Assembly: GCF_050487225.1 (NCBI RefSeq)
Contig: NZ_JBKQGY010000003.1
Location: forward strand, 1 to 64,000
Length of the DNA: 64,000 nt
Direction: 5' to 3'
Source of the DNA: Paenalcaligenes sp050487225
GTDB lineage: Bacteria; Pseudomonadota; Gammaproteobacteria; Burkholderiales; Burkholderiaceae_B
The position numbers and the translations under genes were made by a program. The stretch's first letter is position 1. Each line of letters starts with the position of its first letter. This document shows positions 24,466 through 33,277 of the stretch, piece by piece. The notes below the pieces were generated by a model, which was not told the DNA's origin, made no database searches, and saw nothing but the letters and a program-made list of their open reading frames with translations.

Positions 24466-25209
24466 ATGACTTCTTCTGCTGTACAACAAATATCAACAGT
24501 CACCCAGACTCTCTGGACTCAATTACTGGATCAGCTACAACTGATTTCACAACAACATCCAGATGCTGTCTTTGCCAACTCCTTGGCGGCTGAAGATATG
24601 GTGATAGAACACGCCATACGTCAGCAACAGCTACCTATTACTAGCTTCATGTTAGATACCGGCCGTTTGCCTACGCAAACCTTAGAGTTAGCCAAGCGGG
24701 TAGAAGCACATTACCAAAGCGCTATTACAGTTTTACAGCCCGATGCCAATGCCGTGGCCGCCCATGTGTCTGAGCACGGTGCCTACGCCTTTTACGAAAG
24801 CTTGGCCTTACGCCAAGCCTGTTGCCAGCTACGTAAAGTGCAGCCCTTGCAGCGCTATCTACAAGGCAAATCAGCCTGGATTACTGGGCAGCGTCGCGAG
24901 CAATCACAAACGCGTACCGAGCTACAAGCGCACGAGTATGACGCGCAATTTGGTCTACAAAAATTTAACCCTTTGCGTGACTGGAACACCGATCAGGTAT
25001 GGGAAATTATTCGTGCTTTAGCGATTCCCTATAACCCCATGCACGACCAAGGCTACCCCTCTATAGGCTGCGATCCCTGTACCCGCGCCATACGCCCAGG
25101 CGAAGACCTGCGCGCAGGCCGCTGGTGGTGGGAGCAACGCCATAGCGTGGAGTGCGGTTTACACGCCTCCCCCTTGTCTCAATCTTCTACTACACAGGAG
25201 CTGTCATGA
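24466..25209 (+). CDS. cysH: Adenylyl-sulfate (APS) reductase, CysH family
   Basis: Reduces activated sulfate to sulfite with thioredoxin. The 247-residue product has the PP-loop fold and two Cys pairs, C119-C120 and C202-C205, that bind a [4Fe-4S] cluster and mark the APS-using type rather than the PAPS-using enterobacterial type. The catalytic Cys230 lies in the C-terminal ECGLH motif. Fittingly, no APS kinase gene or CysC fusion is present in the operon. Its TGA overlaps the cysD ATG (ATGA). Confidence 0.95.
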   Translation: MTSSAVQQISTVTQTLWTQLLDQLQLISQQHPDAVFANSLAAEDMVIEHAIRQQQLPITSFMLDTGRLPTQTLELAKRVEAHYQSAITVLQPDANAVAAHVSEHGAYAFYESLALRQACCQLRKVQPLQRYLQGKSAWITGQRREQSQTRTELQAHEYDAQFGLQKFNPLRDWNTDQVWEIIRALAIPYNPMHDQGYPSIGCDPCTRAIRPGEDLRAGRWWWEQRHSVECGLHASPLSQSSTTQELS

Positions 25210-26117
25210 GTGCCCTTCCCTCGTCTCGTACCCATCTGGACTGGCTAGAAGCCGAAGCCATTTACGTGTTGCGGGAGGTCGCTGCCGAATGTGAACGCCC
25301 TGCACTGCTGTTTTCTGGCGGTAAGGATTCTGCCGTATTGCTGAAACTGGCTGAAAAAGCCTTTAGACCCGGCAAACTGCCTTTCCCCTTACTGCATATA
25401 GATACTGGCCATAACTATCCCGAAGTCATTGCCTTTAGGGATCAACGTGCCGCCGAGCTTGGCGAAACCTTAATTGTGCGTTCCGTTGAAGACTCTATTG
25501 CTCGCGGCACAGTGGTGTTGCGTCACGCAAATTCGTCACGCAATGGCGCGCAAGCCGTCACTTTGCTAGAAGCTATCGCCGAATTCGGCTTTGATGCCTG
25601 CATAGGCGGTGCCAGACGTGACGAAGAAAAAGCCCGTGCCAAAGAACGCTTTGTGTCGTTTAGAGATGAGTTTGGTCAATGGGATCCTAAAAACCAGCGC
25701 CCCGAACTTTGGCATCTGTTTAACACCCATATACACCCCGGTGAAAACCTGCGCGCCTTCCCTATTTCAAACTGGACTGAACTGGATGTGTGGCAATACA
25801 TCTTGCGTGAAGACATTGCCTTGCCCCCCATTTATTACGCTCATGAACGTGAGGTAGTGCGTCGTAATGGTTTATTGATCCCCAATACCGACCTTACACC
25901 GCCTCAAGAGGGCGAAACCATAGAGCGCGTACAAGTACGTTTTCGAACCGTCGGTGACATTTCTTGCACCTGCCCTGTGGAGTCTAGCGCCGCCTCACCC
26001 GAAGACATTATTCGTGAGACTGCCTTAGCCACTCTGACTGAACGCGGGGCTACGCGTATGGACGACCAAAGTTCTGAAGCCTCTATGGAACATCGCAAAC
26101 GACAAGGATACTTCTAA
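25206..26117 (+). CDS. cysD: Sulfate adenylyltransferase subunit 2
   Basis: ATP sulfurylase small subunit (303 residues), which forms APS from ATP and sulfate together with CysN. It shows the PP-loop motif SGGKDSAVLLKLA near residue 37, the IDTGHNYPEVI block and the RDEEKARAKER segment. The ATG at 25206 has AGGAG upstream and overlaps cysH by four bases; the longer frame inside cysH is not used. Its stop overlaps the cysN start by one base. Confidence 0.97.
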   Translation: MSALPSSRTHLDWLEAEAIYVLREVAAECERPALLFSGGKDSAVLLKLAEKAFRPGKLPFPLLHIDTGHNYPEVIAFRDQRAAELGETLIVRSVEDSIARGTVVLRHANSSRNGAQAVTLLEAIAEFGFDACIGGARRDEEKARAKERFVSFRDEFGQWDPKNQRPELWHLFNTHIHPGENLRAFPISNWTELDVWQYILREDIALPPIYYAHEREVVRRNGLLIPNTDLTPPQEGETIERVQVRFRTVGDISCTCPVESSAASPEDIIRETALATLTERGATRMDDQSSEASMEHRKRQGYF

Positions 26118-27412
26118 TGAATACTGTCAATGAATCTTGGGTGAACGCCAACACCACCGACGTACTACGTTTCATCACTGCTGGCTCGGTAGACGATGGG
26201 AAATCCACATTAATTGGCCGTCTACTGTTAGACACCCGAGGCGTCTTTGCCGATCAGCTGACCGCCATCAATAAATCCAAGTATCGTCGTACCACGGCTA
26301 GCGAACCGGATTTAGCGTTGTTAACGGATGGCTTAGAAGCAGAGCGCGAACAAGGCATCACCATAGATATTGCCTATAGATACTTTGCCACACCCAAACG
26401 CAAATTTATTGTGGCTGACGCGCCGGGACATGAGCAGTACACACGCAACATGATTACCGGTGCTTCCACCGCACAAGCCGCCATCATTTTGATTGATGCT
26501 AGCAAAGCGCGTGACGGCCAACTGCTGACTCAAACTCGTCGCCACTCTACTATTGCCCATCTGTTGAATATTCCGCACATTATCGTGGCGATCAACAAAA
26601 TGGATTTGGTGGATTGGGATGAAAACATCTTCAATACCATCAAAGCGTCGTATGCCAAACTTGCTGCTCAAGTAGGCATCAAGAGCTTTCATGCAATTCC
26701 AGTATCGGCATTGCAAGGCGACAACATCAGCCAACGCTCTGAGCACACCCCGTGGTTTACAGACCTGCCGCTACTGCAACGATTAGAGCAGTTGCCCACC
26801 GAAGCCCCTGCGCCGCAGTCGGAGGCCCGCCTATTCGTACAGTGGGTAATACGCCATGACGGACATAGCGCACAGGCATTTCGTGGTTATGCTGGGCAGT
26901 TGCAACGTGGCACCTTAAGCATAGGTGACAGCGTACGCGTGTGGCCCAGCCAAACCACGGCCCGCATCACATCGCTATTACGCTCAGGCCAAGCCGTTAA
27001 TAGCGTGCAAGCTGGCGACGCCGTGACACTTACGCTAGATAAAGAGTTGGATATTTCTCGTGGTGATTTACTCAGCCTCGCCACCGAGGCGCTTCCGCTC
27101 TCGCGCACCTTAGAAGCAGACCTATGCTGGCTGGACACCACCGCATTAAACCCTGCTCGCCACTACTTGCTTAAACAAGGTACACGCCTCACACAAGCCA
27201 AATTAACCGCCATTCATCATGTGCGAGACATTGAAACCTTAGAGCCTATTTCTGGCTCGCAAAGTTTGCACATGAATGATCTGGCTGCTATTAGTCTGAC
27301 AGTACGTGACCCCTTGGTGAATGAGGCCTATCAAACGCAACCCGCTACAGGCGCGTTTATTTTGATTGATCCGGCCACTCACCAAACGGCAGCGGCCGGC
27401 ATGTTGCGCTAG
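26117..27412 (+). CDS. cysN: Sulfate adenylyltransferase subunit 1
   Basis: GTP-driven large subunit of ATP sulfurylase (431 residues), an EF-Tu-like GTPase. G1 GSVDDGKST at residues 23-31, G2/G3 region EREQGITIDIAYRYF and DAPGHEQYTRNM, G4 NKMD, then two beta-barrel domains. It ends after the last barrel, so it lacks the C-terminal CysC APS-kinase domain found in fused versions; this agrees with direct APS reduction by the upstream CysH. Confidence 0.97.
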   Translation: MNTVNESWVNANTTDVLRFITAGSVDDGKSTLIGRLLLDTRGVFADQLTAINKSKYRRTTASEPDLALLTDGLEAEREQGITIDIAYRYFATPKRKFIVADAPGHEQYTRNMITGASTAQAAIILIDASKARDGQLLTQTRRHSTIAHLLNIPHIIVAINKMDLVDWDENIFNTIKASYAKLAAQVGIKSFHAIPVSALQGDNISQRSEHTPWFTDLPLLQRLEQLPTEAPAPQSEARLFVQWVIRHDGHSAQAFRGYAGQLQRGTLSIGDSVRVWPSQTTARITSLLRSGQAVNSVQAGDAVTLTLDKELDISRGDLLSLATEALPLSRTLEADLCWLDTTALNPARHYLLKQGTRLTQAKLTAIHHVRDIETLEPISGSQSLHMNDLAAISLTVRDPLVNEAYQTQPATGAFILIDPATHQTAAAGMLR

Positions 27413-27414
27413 TA

Positions 27415-28611
27415 CTATTGCTCTTTATAGTGGCGCAAGGTTTCGCGAGCGATGACCAGCTCTTCGTTCGTAGGTATCACACGGATTTCCACCTTGCTAT
27501 GCGGGGTGGAAATCAGCGGCTGATTGGTAGCATTTGCTTCCGCATCCAACTCTAGCCCCAACCAGCCCAAATGCGCCACGATACGAGCACGTATCTCTGG
27601 GCTGTGCTCACCCACACCCGCTGTGAACACTAAAGCATCCACACCTTGGGCTGAGACACACAGGCCAGCCAAACTTTCTGCCACTCGATAGGCGTAATAA
27701 TCTACCGCTAACTTTGCGGACGGCGCATCACTCGCCAGCAGTTCACGCATATCCCCACTGATACCTGACATACCTTTAAGGCCTGACTCGTTATACAACA
27801 GGTTTTGAATCTGGGCGGCAGTCATATCTTGCTGCTGCATCCACCACAGCACCACACCGGCATCCAAACGCCCAGGACGCGTGGCCATAGGTAAGCCATC
27901 TAACGCCGTAAAGCCCATCGTGCTTTCACGACTTAGCCCGTTTACCACCATCGTTGCCGAAGCACCTGAGCCTAAGTGCGCAACCAGCACCCGCCCTTGA
28001 TGCAGTCTAGGCATATTTTCAGCCAAGTACTCACTAATATATTGGTACGACAAGCCATGAAAACCGTACCGACGTACACCTTGCTCGTAATATTTTTCAG
28101 GCAATGCGTAGTGGTTCACCATGGTGCTTTGGCAGCAATGAAACGCCGTATCCACGCACGCCACTTGCAGCATTTCTGGCCAACGCTCTTTAATCACAGA
28201 CACGGGTGCCAAGTTATTGTGCTGATGCAAAGGCGCCAATGGTGCCAGGCTATCCAAGTACCACAATACGTCTTCATCAATGACTCGGCTGCCTGTCATT
28301 TTGACGCCGCCGTGCACGATACGGTGACCTACCGCCACAGGCGCTTTGTCTAATTGGGTGGCTAACCAGGTCGCCAACAAATCCTGTGCTTGGCGCAAAT
28401 TACTGGCGTCTTCTTCGCTGAGCTTCTGATTGATCAGCTCTTTGCCATCAGAGTCTTTGACCTTCAGCACTGCGCGTGACGTACCAATACCGGATACCTG
28501 ACCACCAAACCAAAAACGAAGCCCTTCTGCTTGCTCTTGATCTAGTGCATACACGTGAAACTTCAAGCTGGAACTACCCGCGTTCACCACCAACAAGGTA
28601 TCAATGCTCAT
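27415..28611 (-). CDS. ackA: Acetate kinase
   Basis: Interconverts acetyl phosphate and ADP with acetate and ATP (398 residues). ASKHA-fold signatures are visible: VVNAGSSSLKFHVY at the N terminus, VGHRIVHGG, ARRYGFHG-type block (VRRYGFHGLSYQYIS), VLVAHLGSGAS and VFTAGVGEHSPEIR. ATG 28611 is chosen over an extension that would run into pta. It is one base after the pta stop, a tight pair. The 3' end converges on cysN with two bases between. Confidence 0.96.
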   Translation of the reverse strand: MSIDTLLVVNAGSSSLKFHVYALDQEQAEGLRFWFGGQVSGIGTSRAVLKVKDSDGKELINQKLSEEDASNLRQAQDLLATWLATQLDKAPVAVGHRIVHGGVKMTGSRVIDEDVLWYLDSLAPLAPLHQHNNLAPVSVIKERWPEMLQVACVDTAFHCCQSTMVNHYALPEKYYEQGVRRYGFHGLSYQYISEYLAENMPRLHQGRVLVAHLGSGASATMVVNGLSRESTMGFTALDGLPMATRPGRLDAGVVLWWMQQQDMTAAQIQNLLYNESGLKGMSGISGDMRELLASDAPSAKLAVDYYAYRVAESLAGLCVSAQGVDALVFTAGVGEHSPEIRARIVAHLGWLGLELDAEANATNQPLISTPHSKVEIRVIPTNEELVIARETLRHYKEQ

Positions 28612-28612
28612 A

Positions 28613-29569
28613 CTATGACTCCTGCTGAGCCAACAATGCGGCAGCACGCTGTGCTTGTTGATAAGCCGCGTAAACCGACGCTACCGCGCACGATGCTAAA
28701 CGGGTTTCACCGCTATCTGCCCTACTGGTCAAGATAATAGGCACACGCCCACCCAACACAATACCGGCCGCTTTCGCACCCGACATAAAGCTTAGATTTT
28801 TCGCCAACATATTACCGGCCTCTAGATCAGGTACGACCAGAATCTGCGCTCTGCCTGCGACAGGAGAATGTATGCCTTTGATTTCAGCGGCCGCCACGCT
28901 AATCGCATTATCCAACGCCAACGGGCCGTCTACCAATCCACCCGTAATTTGCCCTCTATCGGCCATTTTGCACAGCGCTGCGGCTTCTAAAGTGCTAGGG
29001 ATTTTGGCTGTCACTTGCTCTACCGCGGATAGTAGGGCCACACGAGGCTGACCCAGCCCTAAACCGTAGTGCAGATCAATGGCGTTTTGAACGATATCCG
29101 CTTTGGTGGTGAGATCAGGGTGAATATTAATTGCCGCATCAGTGATGAACAGCAAATCGGAATAGCGCGGCACATCCATTAAAAACACATGGCTGAGTCT
29201 GCGCTCAGTACGTAACCCTTTGCCATCCGTAGCCAATACCGCGTGCATCAACTCATCAGTATGCAAGCTGCCTTTCATCAGTAGATCGGCACGCCCTGCC
29301 ATCACTTCGCGTACCGCCATTTCAGCCGACTCGTGGCTATGTGCTGCATTGACGATGCGCACGTTAGCAATATCTAACTGATGCGCACTGGCTACTGCTT
29401 TGATGCGGGATTCCGGCCCCACCAACACTAAATCAAAAAAACCTTGCTCGCGCGCTTCCAAAGCGGCGCTCAGAGAGACTTCATCGCAGGGATGCGCCAC
29501 GGCGCATACACGTTTTTCCTGATTTTTCGCCAACGTTATAAATTGGTCATAAAGACTGGACCCGGACAT
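28613..29569 (-). CDS. pta: Phosphate acetyltransferase (short, single-domain type)
   Basis: A 318-residue enzyme of the phosphate acetyl/butyryltransferase family: only the catalytic PTA domain is present, without the N-terminal DRTGG and regulatory region of long Pta. Typical blocks: LLMKGSLHTDELMHAVL, RLSHVFLMDVP, TDAAINIHPDL, GPLALDNAIS and LVVPDLEAGNMLAKNL. It makes acetyl phosphate from acetyl-CoA for ackA immediately downstream. A butyryl or broader acyl specificity is possible. The ATG at 29569 has GGAGAG upstream. Confidence 0.92.
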   Translation of the reverse strand: MSGSSLYDQFITLAKNQEKRVCAVAHPCDEVSLSAALEAREQGFFDLVLVGPESRIKAVASAHQLDIANVRIVNAAHSHESAEMAVREVMAGRADLLMKGSLHTDELMHAVLATDGKGLRTERRLSHVFLMDVPRYSDLLFITDAAINIHPDLTTKADIVQNAIDLHYGLGLGQPRVALLSAVEQVTAKIPSTLEAAALCKMADRGQITGGLVDGPLALDNAISVAAAEIKGIHSPVAGRAQILVVPDLEAGNMLAKNLSFMSGAKAAGIVLGGRVPIILTSRADSGETRLASCAVASVYAAYQQAQRAAALLAQQES

Positions 29570-29856
29570 GCTTTGCACTCTCCCTAAACAGAACAGCAAT
29601 CACATAAAAACATATCATTAGTACATCATACTTGGGCTTTGTTTGCCTTGTGACAGCGCAAGCACTACCACCTGTTACGCACACTAGAAATGTAACAGCA
29701 CCTTGAAAGCACGCTCACCACCCCCATGTAGAAATAATAGGTGGTTAGGGGTAGAGGGCAAAACCCTGATTCGCATGGATTGATGCAGCTTAGGTGAGAT
29801 TTCCCAGTCTACTAATGCCTAGGAGAAACACTTACATCCCCTAGGTATATAGGCTC
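29570..29856. other. Divergent spacer pta/groES
   Basis: About 290 bases between the pta start and the groES promoter. No open frame, hairpin with a T-run, or RNA motif stands out. It probably holds the pta promoter. Confidence 0.4.
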
Positions 29857-29884
29857 TTGAAATACAAATTTTCGCCCTTATAAT
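29856..29884 (+). promoter_or_regulatory. groESL promoter, sigma70 overlapping sigma32-like
   Basis: TTGAAA (29857-29862), 16 bases, then a perfect TATAAT (29879-29884). The same bases include CTTGAAA (29856-29862) and a CCCTTAT element, resembling the heat-shock sigma32 -35 and -10 boxes, so both holoenzymes may use it. Confidence 0.75.
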
Positions 29885-29886
29885 TA

Positions 29887-29913
29887 TTAGCACTCCCTCG
29901 GGTTGAGTGCTAA
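29887..29913 (+). promoter_or_regulatory. CIRCE operator (HrcA binding site)
   Basis: A perfect consensus CIRCE: TTAGCACTC, nine bases, GAGTGCTAA. It begins two bases after the -10 and covers the expected transcription start, the classic position for HrcA repression of groESL. hrcA itself is not in the window. Confidence 0.96.
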
Positions 29914-29972
29914 TGCCTCTCCCGAACCATTTTTATCCAATTTATTTGCTTTTTTTGAACAGGAGTTCAACC

Positions 29973-30260
29973 ATGGCATTACGTCCTCTGAACGATCGCG
30001 TGATCGTAAAGCGTCTGGACAACGAGCGCACCACTGCCTCCGGTATTGTTATCCCTGAGAGCGCTGCTGAAAAACCTGATCAAGGTGAAGTAGTGGCAGT
30101 AGGCCCCGGCAAACGCACAGATGACGGCAAGGTTCAGCCCCTGGACCTGAAAGTCGGCGATAAAATTTTGTTCGGCAAATACGCTGGCCAGGCTGTCAAA
30201 GTAGACGGCGAAGAGCTGCTGGTTATCCGCGAAGAAGAAGTTCTCGCGATCATCGAGTAA
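29973..30260 (+). CDS. groES: Co-chaperonin GroES
   Basis: A 95-residue heptameric lid of the GroEL folding chamber. It starts MALRPLNDRVIVKRL, includes the mobile loop (TASGIVIPESAAEKPDQGEV, residues about 19-38) and ends EEEVLAIIE. AGGAG is 9 bases upstream of the ATG. groEL follows after 39 bases. Confidence 0.98.
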   Translation: MALRPLNDRVIVKRLDNERTTASGIVIPESAAEKPDQGEVVAVGPGKRTDDGKVQPLDLKVGDKILFGKYAGQAVKVDGEELLVIREEEVLAIIE

Positions 30261-30299
30261 CCCTACGTCTCACGTACCAAATTCTAGGAAGAATATACA

Positions 30300-31955
30300 A
30301 TGGCTGCTAAACAAGTATTTTTTGGTGATGACGCCCGCTCACGTATCGTACGCGGCGTAAACACATTGGCTAACGCTGTAAAAACAACGATGGGCCCTAA
30401 AGGCCGTAACGTTGTTCTGGACCGCTCTTTCGGCGCTCCTACCGTTACTAAAGACGGTGTCTCCGTTGCTAAAGAAATCGAACTGAAAGACAAATTCGAA
30501 AACATCGGCGCTCAACTGGTGAAAGAAGTTGCTTCCAAAACTTCCGACAACGCTGGTGACGGTACTACTACCGCTACTGTATTGGCTCAAGCCATCGTTG
30601 AAGAAGGTCTGAAATACGTTGCCGCTGGCATCAACCCAATGGACCTGAAACGCGGTATCGATAAAGCTGTTGCTGTAACAGTTGAAGAACTGCGCAAACT
30701 GTCCCGTCCTTGCGCTACAAGCAAAGAAATCGCTCAAGTTGGTTCTATCTCTGCAAACAGCGATACATCCATCGGCGAAATCATTGCTAACGCCATGGAC
30801 AAAGTGGGTAAAGAAGGTGTGATTACTGTTGAAGACGGTAAATCCCTGGAAAACGAACTGGACGTAGTAGAAGGTATGCAGTTCGACCGTGGCTACCTGT
30901 CTCCTTACTTCATCACCAACGCAGACAAACAAGTTGCTGCAATGGATGAGCCTTTCATCCTGATCTTCGACAAGAAAATCAGCAACATCCGTGACCTGCT
31001 GCCAGTTCTGGAGCAAGTTGCAAAATCCAGCCGTCCTCTGCTGATCATTGCTGAAGACGTAGAAGGCGAAGCACTGGCTACTCTGGTTGTGAACAACATC
31101 CGCGGTATCCTGAAAACTGTTGCTGTTAAAGCTCCAGGCTTCGGCGACCGTCGTAAAGCTATGCTGGAAGACATCGCTATCCTGACTGGCGGTACCGTGA
31201 TTTCCGAAGAAACCGGTATGTCTCTGGAAACAACTACTCTTGAGCACCTGGGTCAAGCCAAACGCATCGAAGTAGGTAAAGAAAACACAACGATCATTGA
31301 TGGCGCAGGCGACAGCCCATCCATCGAAGCACGTGTAAAACAAATCCGTGTTCAGATCGAAGAAGCAACTTCCGACTACGATCGTGAAAAACTGCAAGAA
31401 CGCGTAGCCAAACTGGCTGGCGGTGTTGCTGTGATCCGCGTTGGTGCTGCAACTGAAGTTGAAATGAAAGAGAAAAAAGCTCGCGTGGAAGATGCTCTGC
31501 ACGCCACTCGCGCTGCTGTAGAAGAAGGTATTGTTCCTGGCGGTGGTGTTGCTCTGATTCGTGCACGCGCTGCTGTTGCTGCACTGACAGGCGACAACCT
31601 GGATCAAGACGCTGGTATCAAACTGGTACTGCGCGCTATCGAAGCACCTCTGCGCACTATCGTTGCTAACGCTGGCGACGAGCCAAGCGTAGTAGTAAAC
31701 GCTGTTGCTGCTGGCGAAGGTAACTACGGTTACAACGCTTCCACAGGCGAGTACACAGACTTGGTAGCGGCTGGTGTTCTGGATCCAACCAAAGTAACAC
31801 GTACAGCTCTGCAAAACGCTGCATCCGTTGCCAGCTTGTTGCTGACAACAGAAGTTGCTGTTGCTGAAATCGCTGACGACAAAGCCGATGGCGGTATGCC
31901 TGACATGGGCGGCATGGGCGGTATGGGTGGTATGGGCGGCATGGGCGGCTTCTAA
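30300..31955 (+). CDS. groEL: Chaperonin GroEL
   Basis: A 551-residue tetradecameric chaperonin. It starts MAAKQVFFGDDARSRIVRG, holds the ATP-binding DGTTTATVLAQAI near residue 87 and the signature region AAVEEGIVPGGGVAL near 405, and ends in the flexible GGM repeat tail (about 13 residues, GGMGGMGGMGG...F). The N terminus has FFGDD where many homologues have F-GDE. The codon use is strongly biased, which leaves very long empty open frames on the opposite strand; these are not genes. Confidence 0.98.
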   Translation: MAAKQVFFGDDARSRIVRGVNTLANAVKTTMGPKGRNVVLDRSFGAPTVTKDGVSVAKEIELKDKFENIGAQLVKEVASKTSDNAGDGTTTATVLAQAIVEEGLKYVAAGINPMDLKRGIDKAVAVTVEELRKLSRPCATSKEIAQVGSISANSDTSIGEIIANAMDKVGKEGVITVEDGKSLENELDVVEGMQFDRGYLSPYFITNADKQVAAMDEPFILIFDKKISNIRDLLPVLEQVAKSSRPLLIIAEDVEGEALATLVVNNIRGILKTVAVKAPGFGDRRKAMLEDIAILTGGTVISEETGMSLETTTLEHLGQAKRIEVGKENTTIIDGAGDSPSIEARVKQIRVQIEEATSDYDREKLQERVAKLAGGVAVIRVGAATEVEMKEKKARVEDALHATRAAVEEGIVPGGGVALIRARAAVAALTGDNLDQDAGIKLVLRAIEAPLRTIVANAGDEPSVVVNAVAAGEGNYGYNASTGEYTDLVAAGVLDPTKVTRTALQNAASVASLLLTTEVAVAEIADDKADGGMPDMGGMGGMGGMGGMGGF

Positions 31956-32004
31956 GCACCCATCCTCCTTCGTGCCTTGCTTAGCAAGGTACGAAACCCT
32001 TCTA

Positions 32005-32036
32005 AAAACCCTGCAGCATTGCTGCAGGGTTTTTTC
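32005..32036 (+). terminator. Terminator after groEL
   Basis: Perfect stem AACCCTGCAGC / GCTGCAGGGTT with loop ATT-type bases and a T6 run. It ends the groESL transcript. Confidence 0.93.
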
Positions 32037-32207
32037 GTTGTGCTCACCGTCGTGATTACCCGTCACGCCCACCTCTCACCAGATGGCTGTTCGCATTCAC
32101 TCACCTCACCCAGCCACCTGCACCATTCCTCTGCTCACCGCACAACACAATATAGAAAACCCAGTCTATTTTTCTCACAAACAGCCGTGATGATCATGCT
32201 ATGATTC

Positions 32208-32224
32208 ATATACGTTTCGTATAT
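32208..32224. promoter_or_regulatory. Dyad operator at the parD-like/map pair
   Basis: ATATACG-TTT-CGTATAT is a perfect 7+7 inverted repeat ending 9 bases before the ATG of the ParD-like gene and touching its AGGTGG ribosome-binding site. A TATGAT -10-like box lies about 5-10 bases upstream. Ribbon-helix-helix antitoxins usually bind such palindromes in their own promoter, so autoregulation is likely by analogy. Confidence 0.55.
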
Positions 32225-32233
32225 AGGTGGTAT

Positions 32234-32446
32234 ATGGGTATAGTAAATATCGACGATGAACTGCACGACCAACTACGCAAAGCTAGCGCCGTCACCTGCA
32301 GGTCCATCAATGCACAAGCCGCTTTCTGGATCAAAATGGGTATGTTGTGCGAAATGAATCCCACCGTGCCATTTAATGAGTTGGTTGCTCGTGAACTGCA
32401 AGCCGCAGGCGTAGACCCTCAATCGGCAAGTAGCACATCCTTATGA
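32234..32446 (+). CDS. ParD-like ribbon-helix-helix protein
   Basis: A 70-residue protein of the ParD_like family (PF11903/DUF3423 type): MGIVNIDDELHDQLRKAS as the beta strand and first helix, SINAQAAFWIKMGM as the second helix, and a short C-terminal tail. Resemblance to ParD antitoxins suggests DNA binding, and autoregulation via the dyad just upstream. No ParE-like toxin follows; instead the stop overlaps the start of a methionine aminopeptidase gene (ATGA). ATG 32234 is chosen because the upstream codons form the dyad and ribosome-binding site. Confidence 0.85.
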   Translation: MGIVNIDDELHDQLRKASAVTCRSINAQAAFWIKMGMLCEMNPTVPFNELVARELQAAGVDPQSASSTSL

Positions 32447-33201
32447 TTAAAAGCCCCGAAGAAATCTCGTTAATGGCCGAATCAGGAAAACTGCTGGCCT
32501 CGGTTTTTGCACACATCGACACCTACAACTTGATAGGCATGTCTACCATGCAAATCAACGACATTGTTGATCACTTCATTGTGCATAACCTACACGCTCG
32601 CCCTGCCAGCAAAGGCCAATATGGCTACGCTTTTGCACTCAATGCCTCACCTAACAACGTGGTGTGTCATGGCATGCCCTCACACACCGACATTCTCCAA
32701 AACGGCGATATTGTGAACTTCGATATTACGTTAGAGAAAAATGGGTTTATTGCTGACTCTAGCAAAACCTATATGGTGGGTGAGGTATCCCCTGCGGCCA
32801 AGAAACTCGTGCAGATCACCTATGAAGCCATGTGGAAAGGCATTCGCGCTGTGCGCCCTGGGGCACGACTTGGCGATGTAGGTCATGCGATTGAACGCCA
32901 CGCACGCCTGCACGGTTACTCGGTTGTTAGAGACTACTGCGGCCACGGTATTGGTAGAGAAATGCACGAACCGCCTGATGTGCTGCATTGGGGCAAACCC
33001 AAAACGGGGCAAACGTTAAAAGAAGGCATGGTATTCACCATTGAACCCATGCTGAATCAAGGCAGCTATTACGTGCACACCGAGCACGACGGCTGGACAG
33101 TAGTAACTGATGACGGGAAACTATCTGCACAATTTGAGCACACCGTCGCTGTCACACGTACTGGCGTCAAAGTACTCACATTACGCGACGAAGAGAAATA
33201 A
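32443..33201 (+). CDS. map: Type I methionine aminopeptidase
   Basis: Removes N-terminal Met from nascent proteins with a dinuclear metal centre. All five ligands are in place in the 252-residue protein: the Asp pair in NFDITLEKNGFIADSSK, His in GHGIGREMHEPPDVLHW, Glu in FTIEPML and Glu in SAQFEHTVAVT. It is coupled to the ParD-like gene rather than to rpsB, the usual map neighbour, so it may be a second paralogue. The substrate-pocket Cys/His residues look typical (NNVVCHGMP), so it should be active. Confidence 0.95.
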   Translation: MIKSPEEISLMAESGKLLASVFAHIDTYNLIGMSTMQINDIVDHFIVHNLHARPASKGQYGYAFALNASPNNVVCHGMPSHTDILQNGDIVNFDITLEKNGFIADSSKTYMVGEVSPAAKKLVQITYEAMWKGIRAVRPGARLGDVGHAIERHARLHGYSVVRDYCGHGIGREMHEPPDVLHWGKPKTGQTLKEGMVFTIEPMLNQGSYYVHTEHDGWTVVTDDGKLSAQFEHTVAVTRTGVKVLTLRDEEK

Positions 33202-33219
33202 CCGCCTGCGTCCTCTGTC

Positions 33220-33277
33220 GTCACCGTCAGCATTTGCTTAAGCTAACCAGTCTGACTGCCTAAATGCTGACGGTGAC
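33220..33277. repeat. Long inverted repeat across the map/araC convergent end
   Basis: Perfect 16-base arms GTCACCGTCAGCATTT (33220-33235) and AAATGCTGACGGTGAC (33262-33277) are separated by 26 bases. The right arm encodes the last codons of the AraC regulator, so its C-terminal region is constrained by the repeat. No T-run follows. It may act as a bidirectional transcript end. Confidence 0.85.

Noticed and set aside
30339..32072. 577-codon open frame opposite groEL
   Set aside because: It mirrors the strongly biased codons of groEL (no stop in that reverse phase); the Phe/Cys/Ser/Gln-rich product matches no family.
32234..33201. Classic ParDE toxin-antitoxin module
   Set aside because: The second gene is a full methionine aminopeptidase with all metal ligands, not a ParE toxin.
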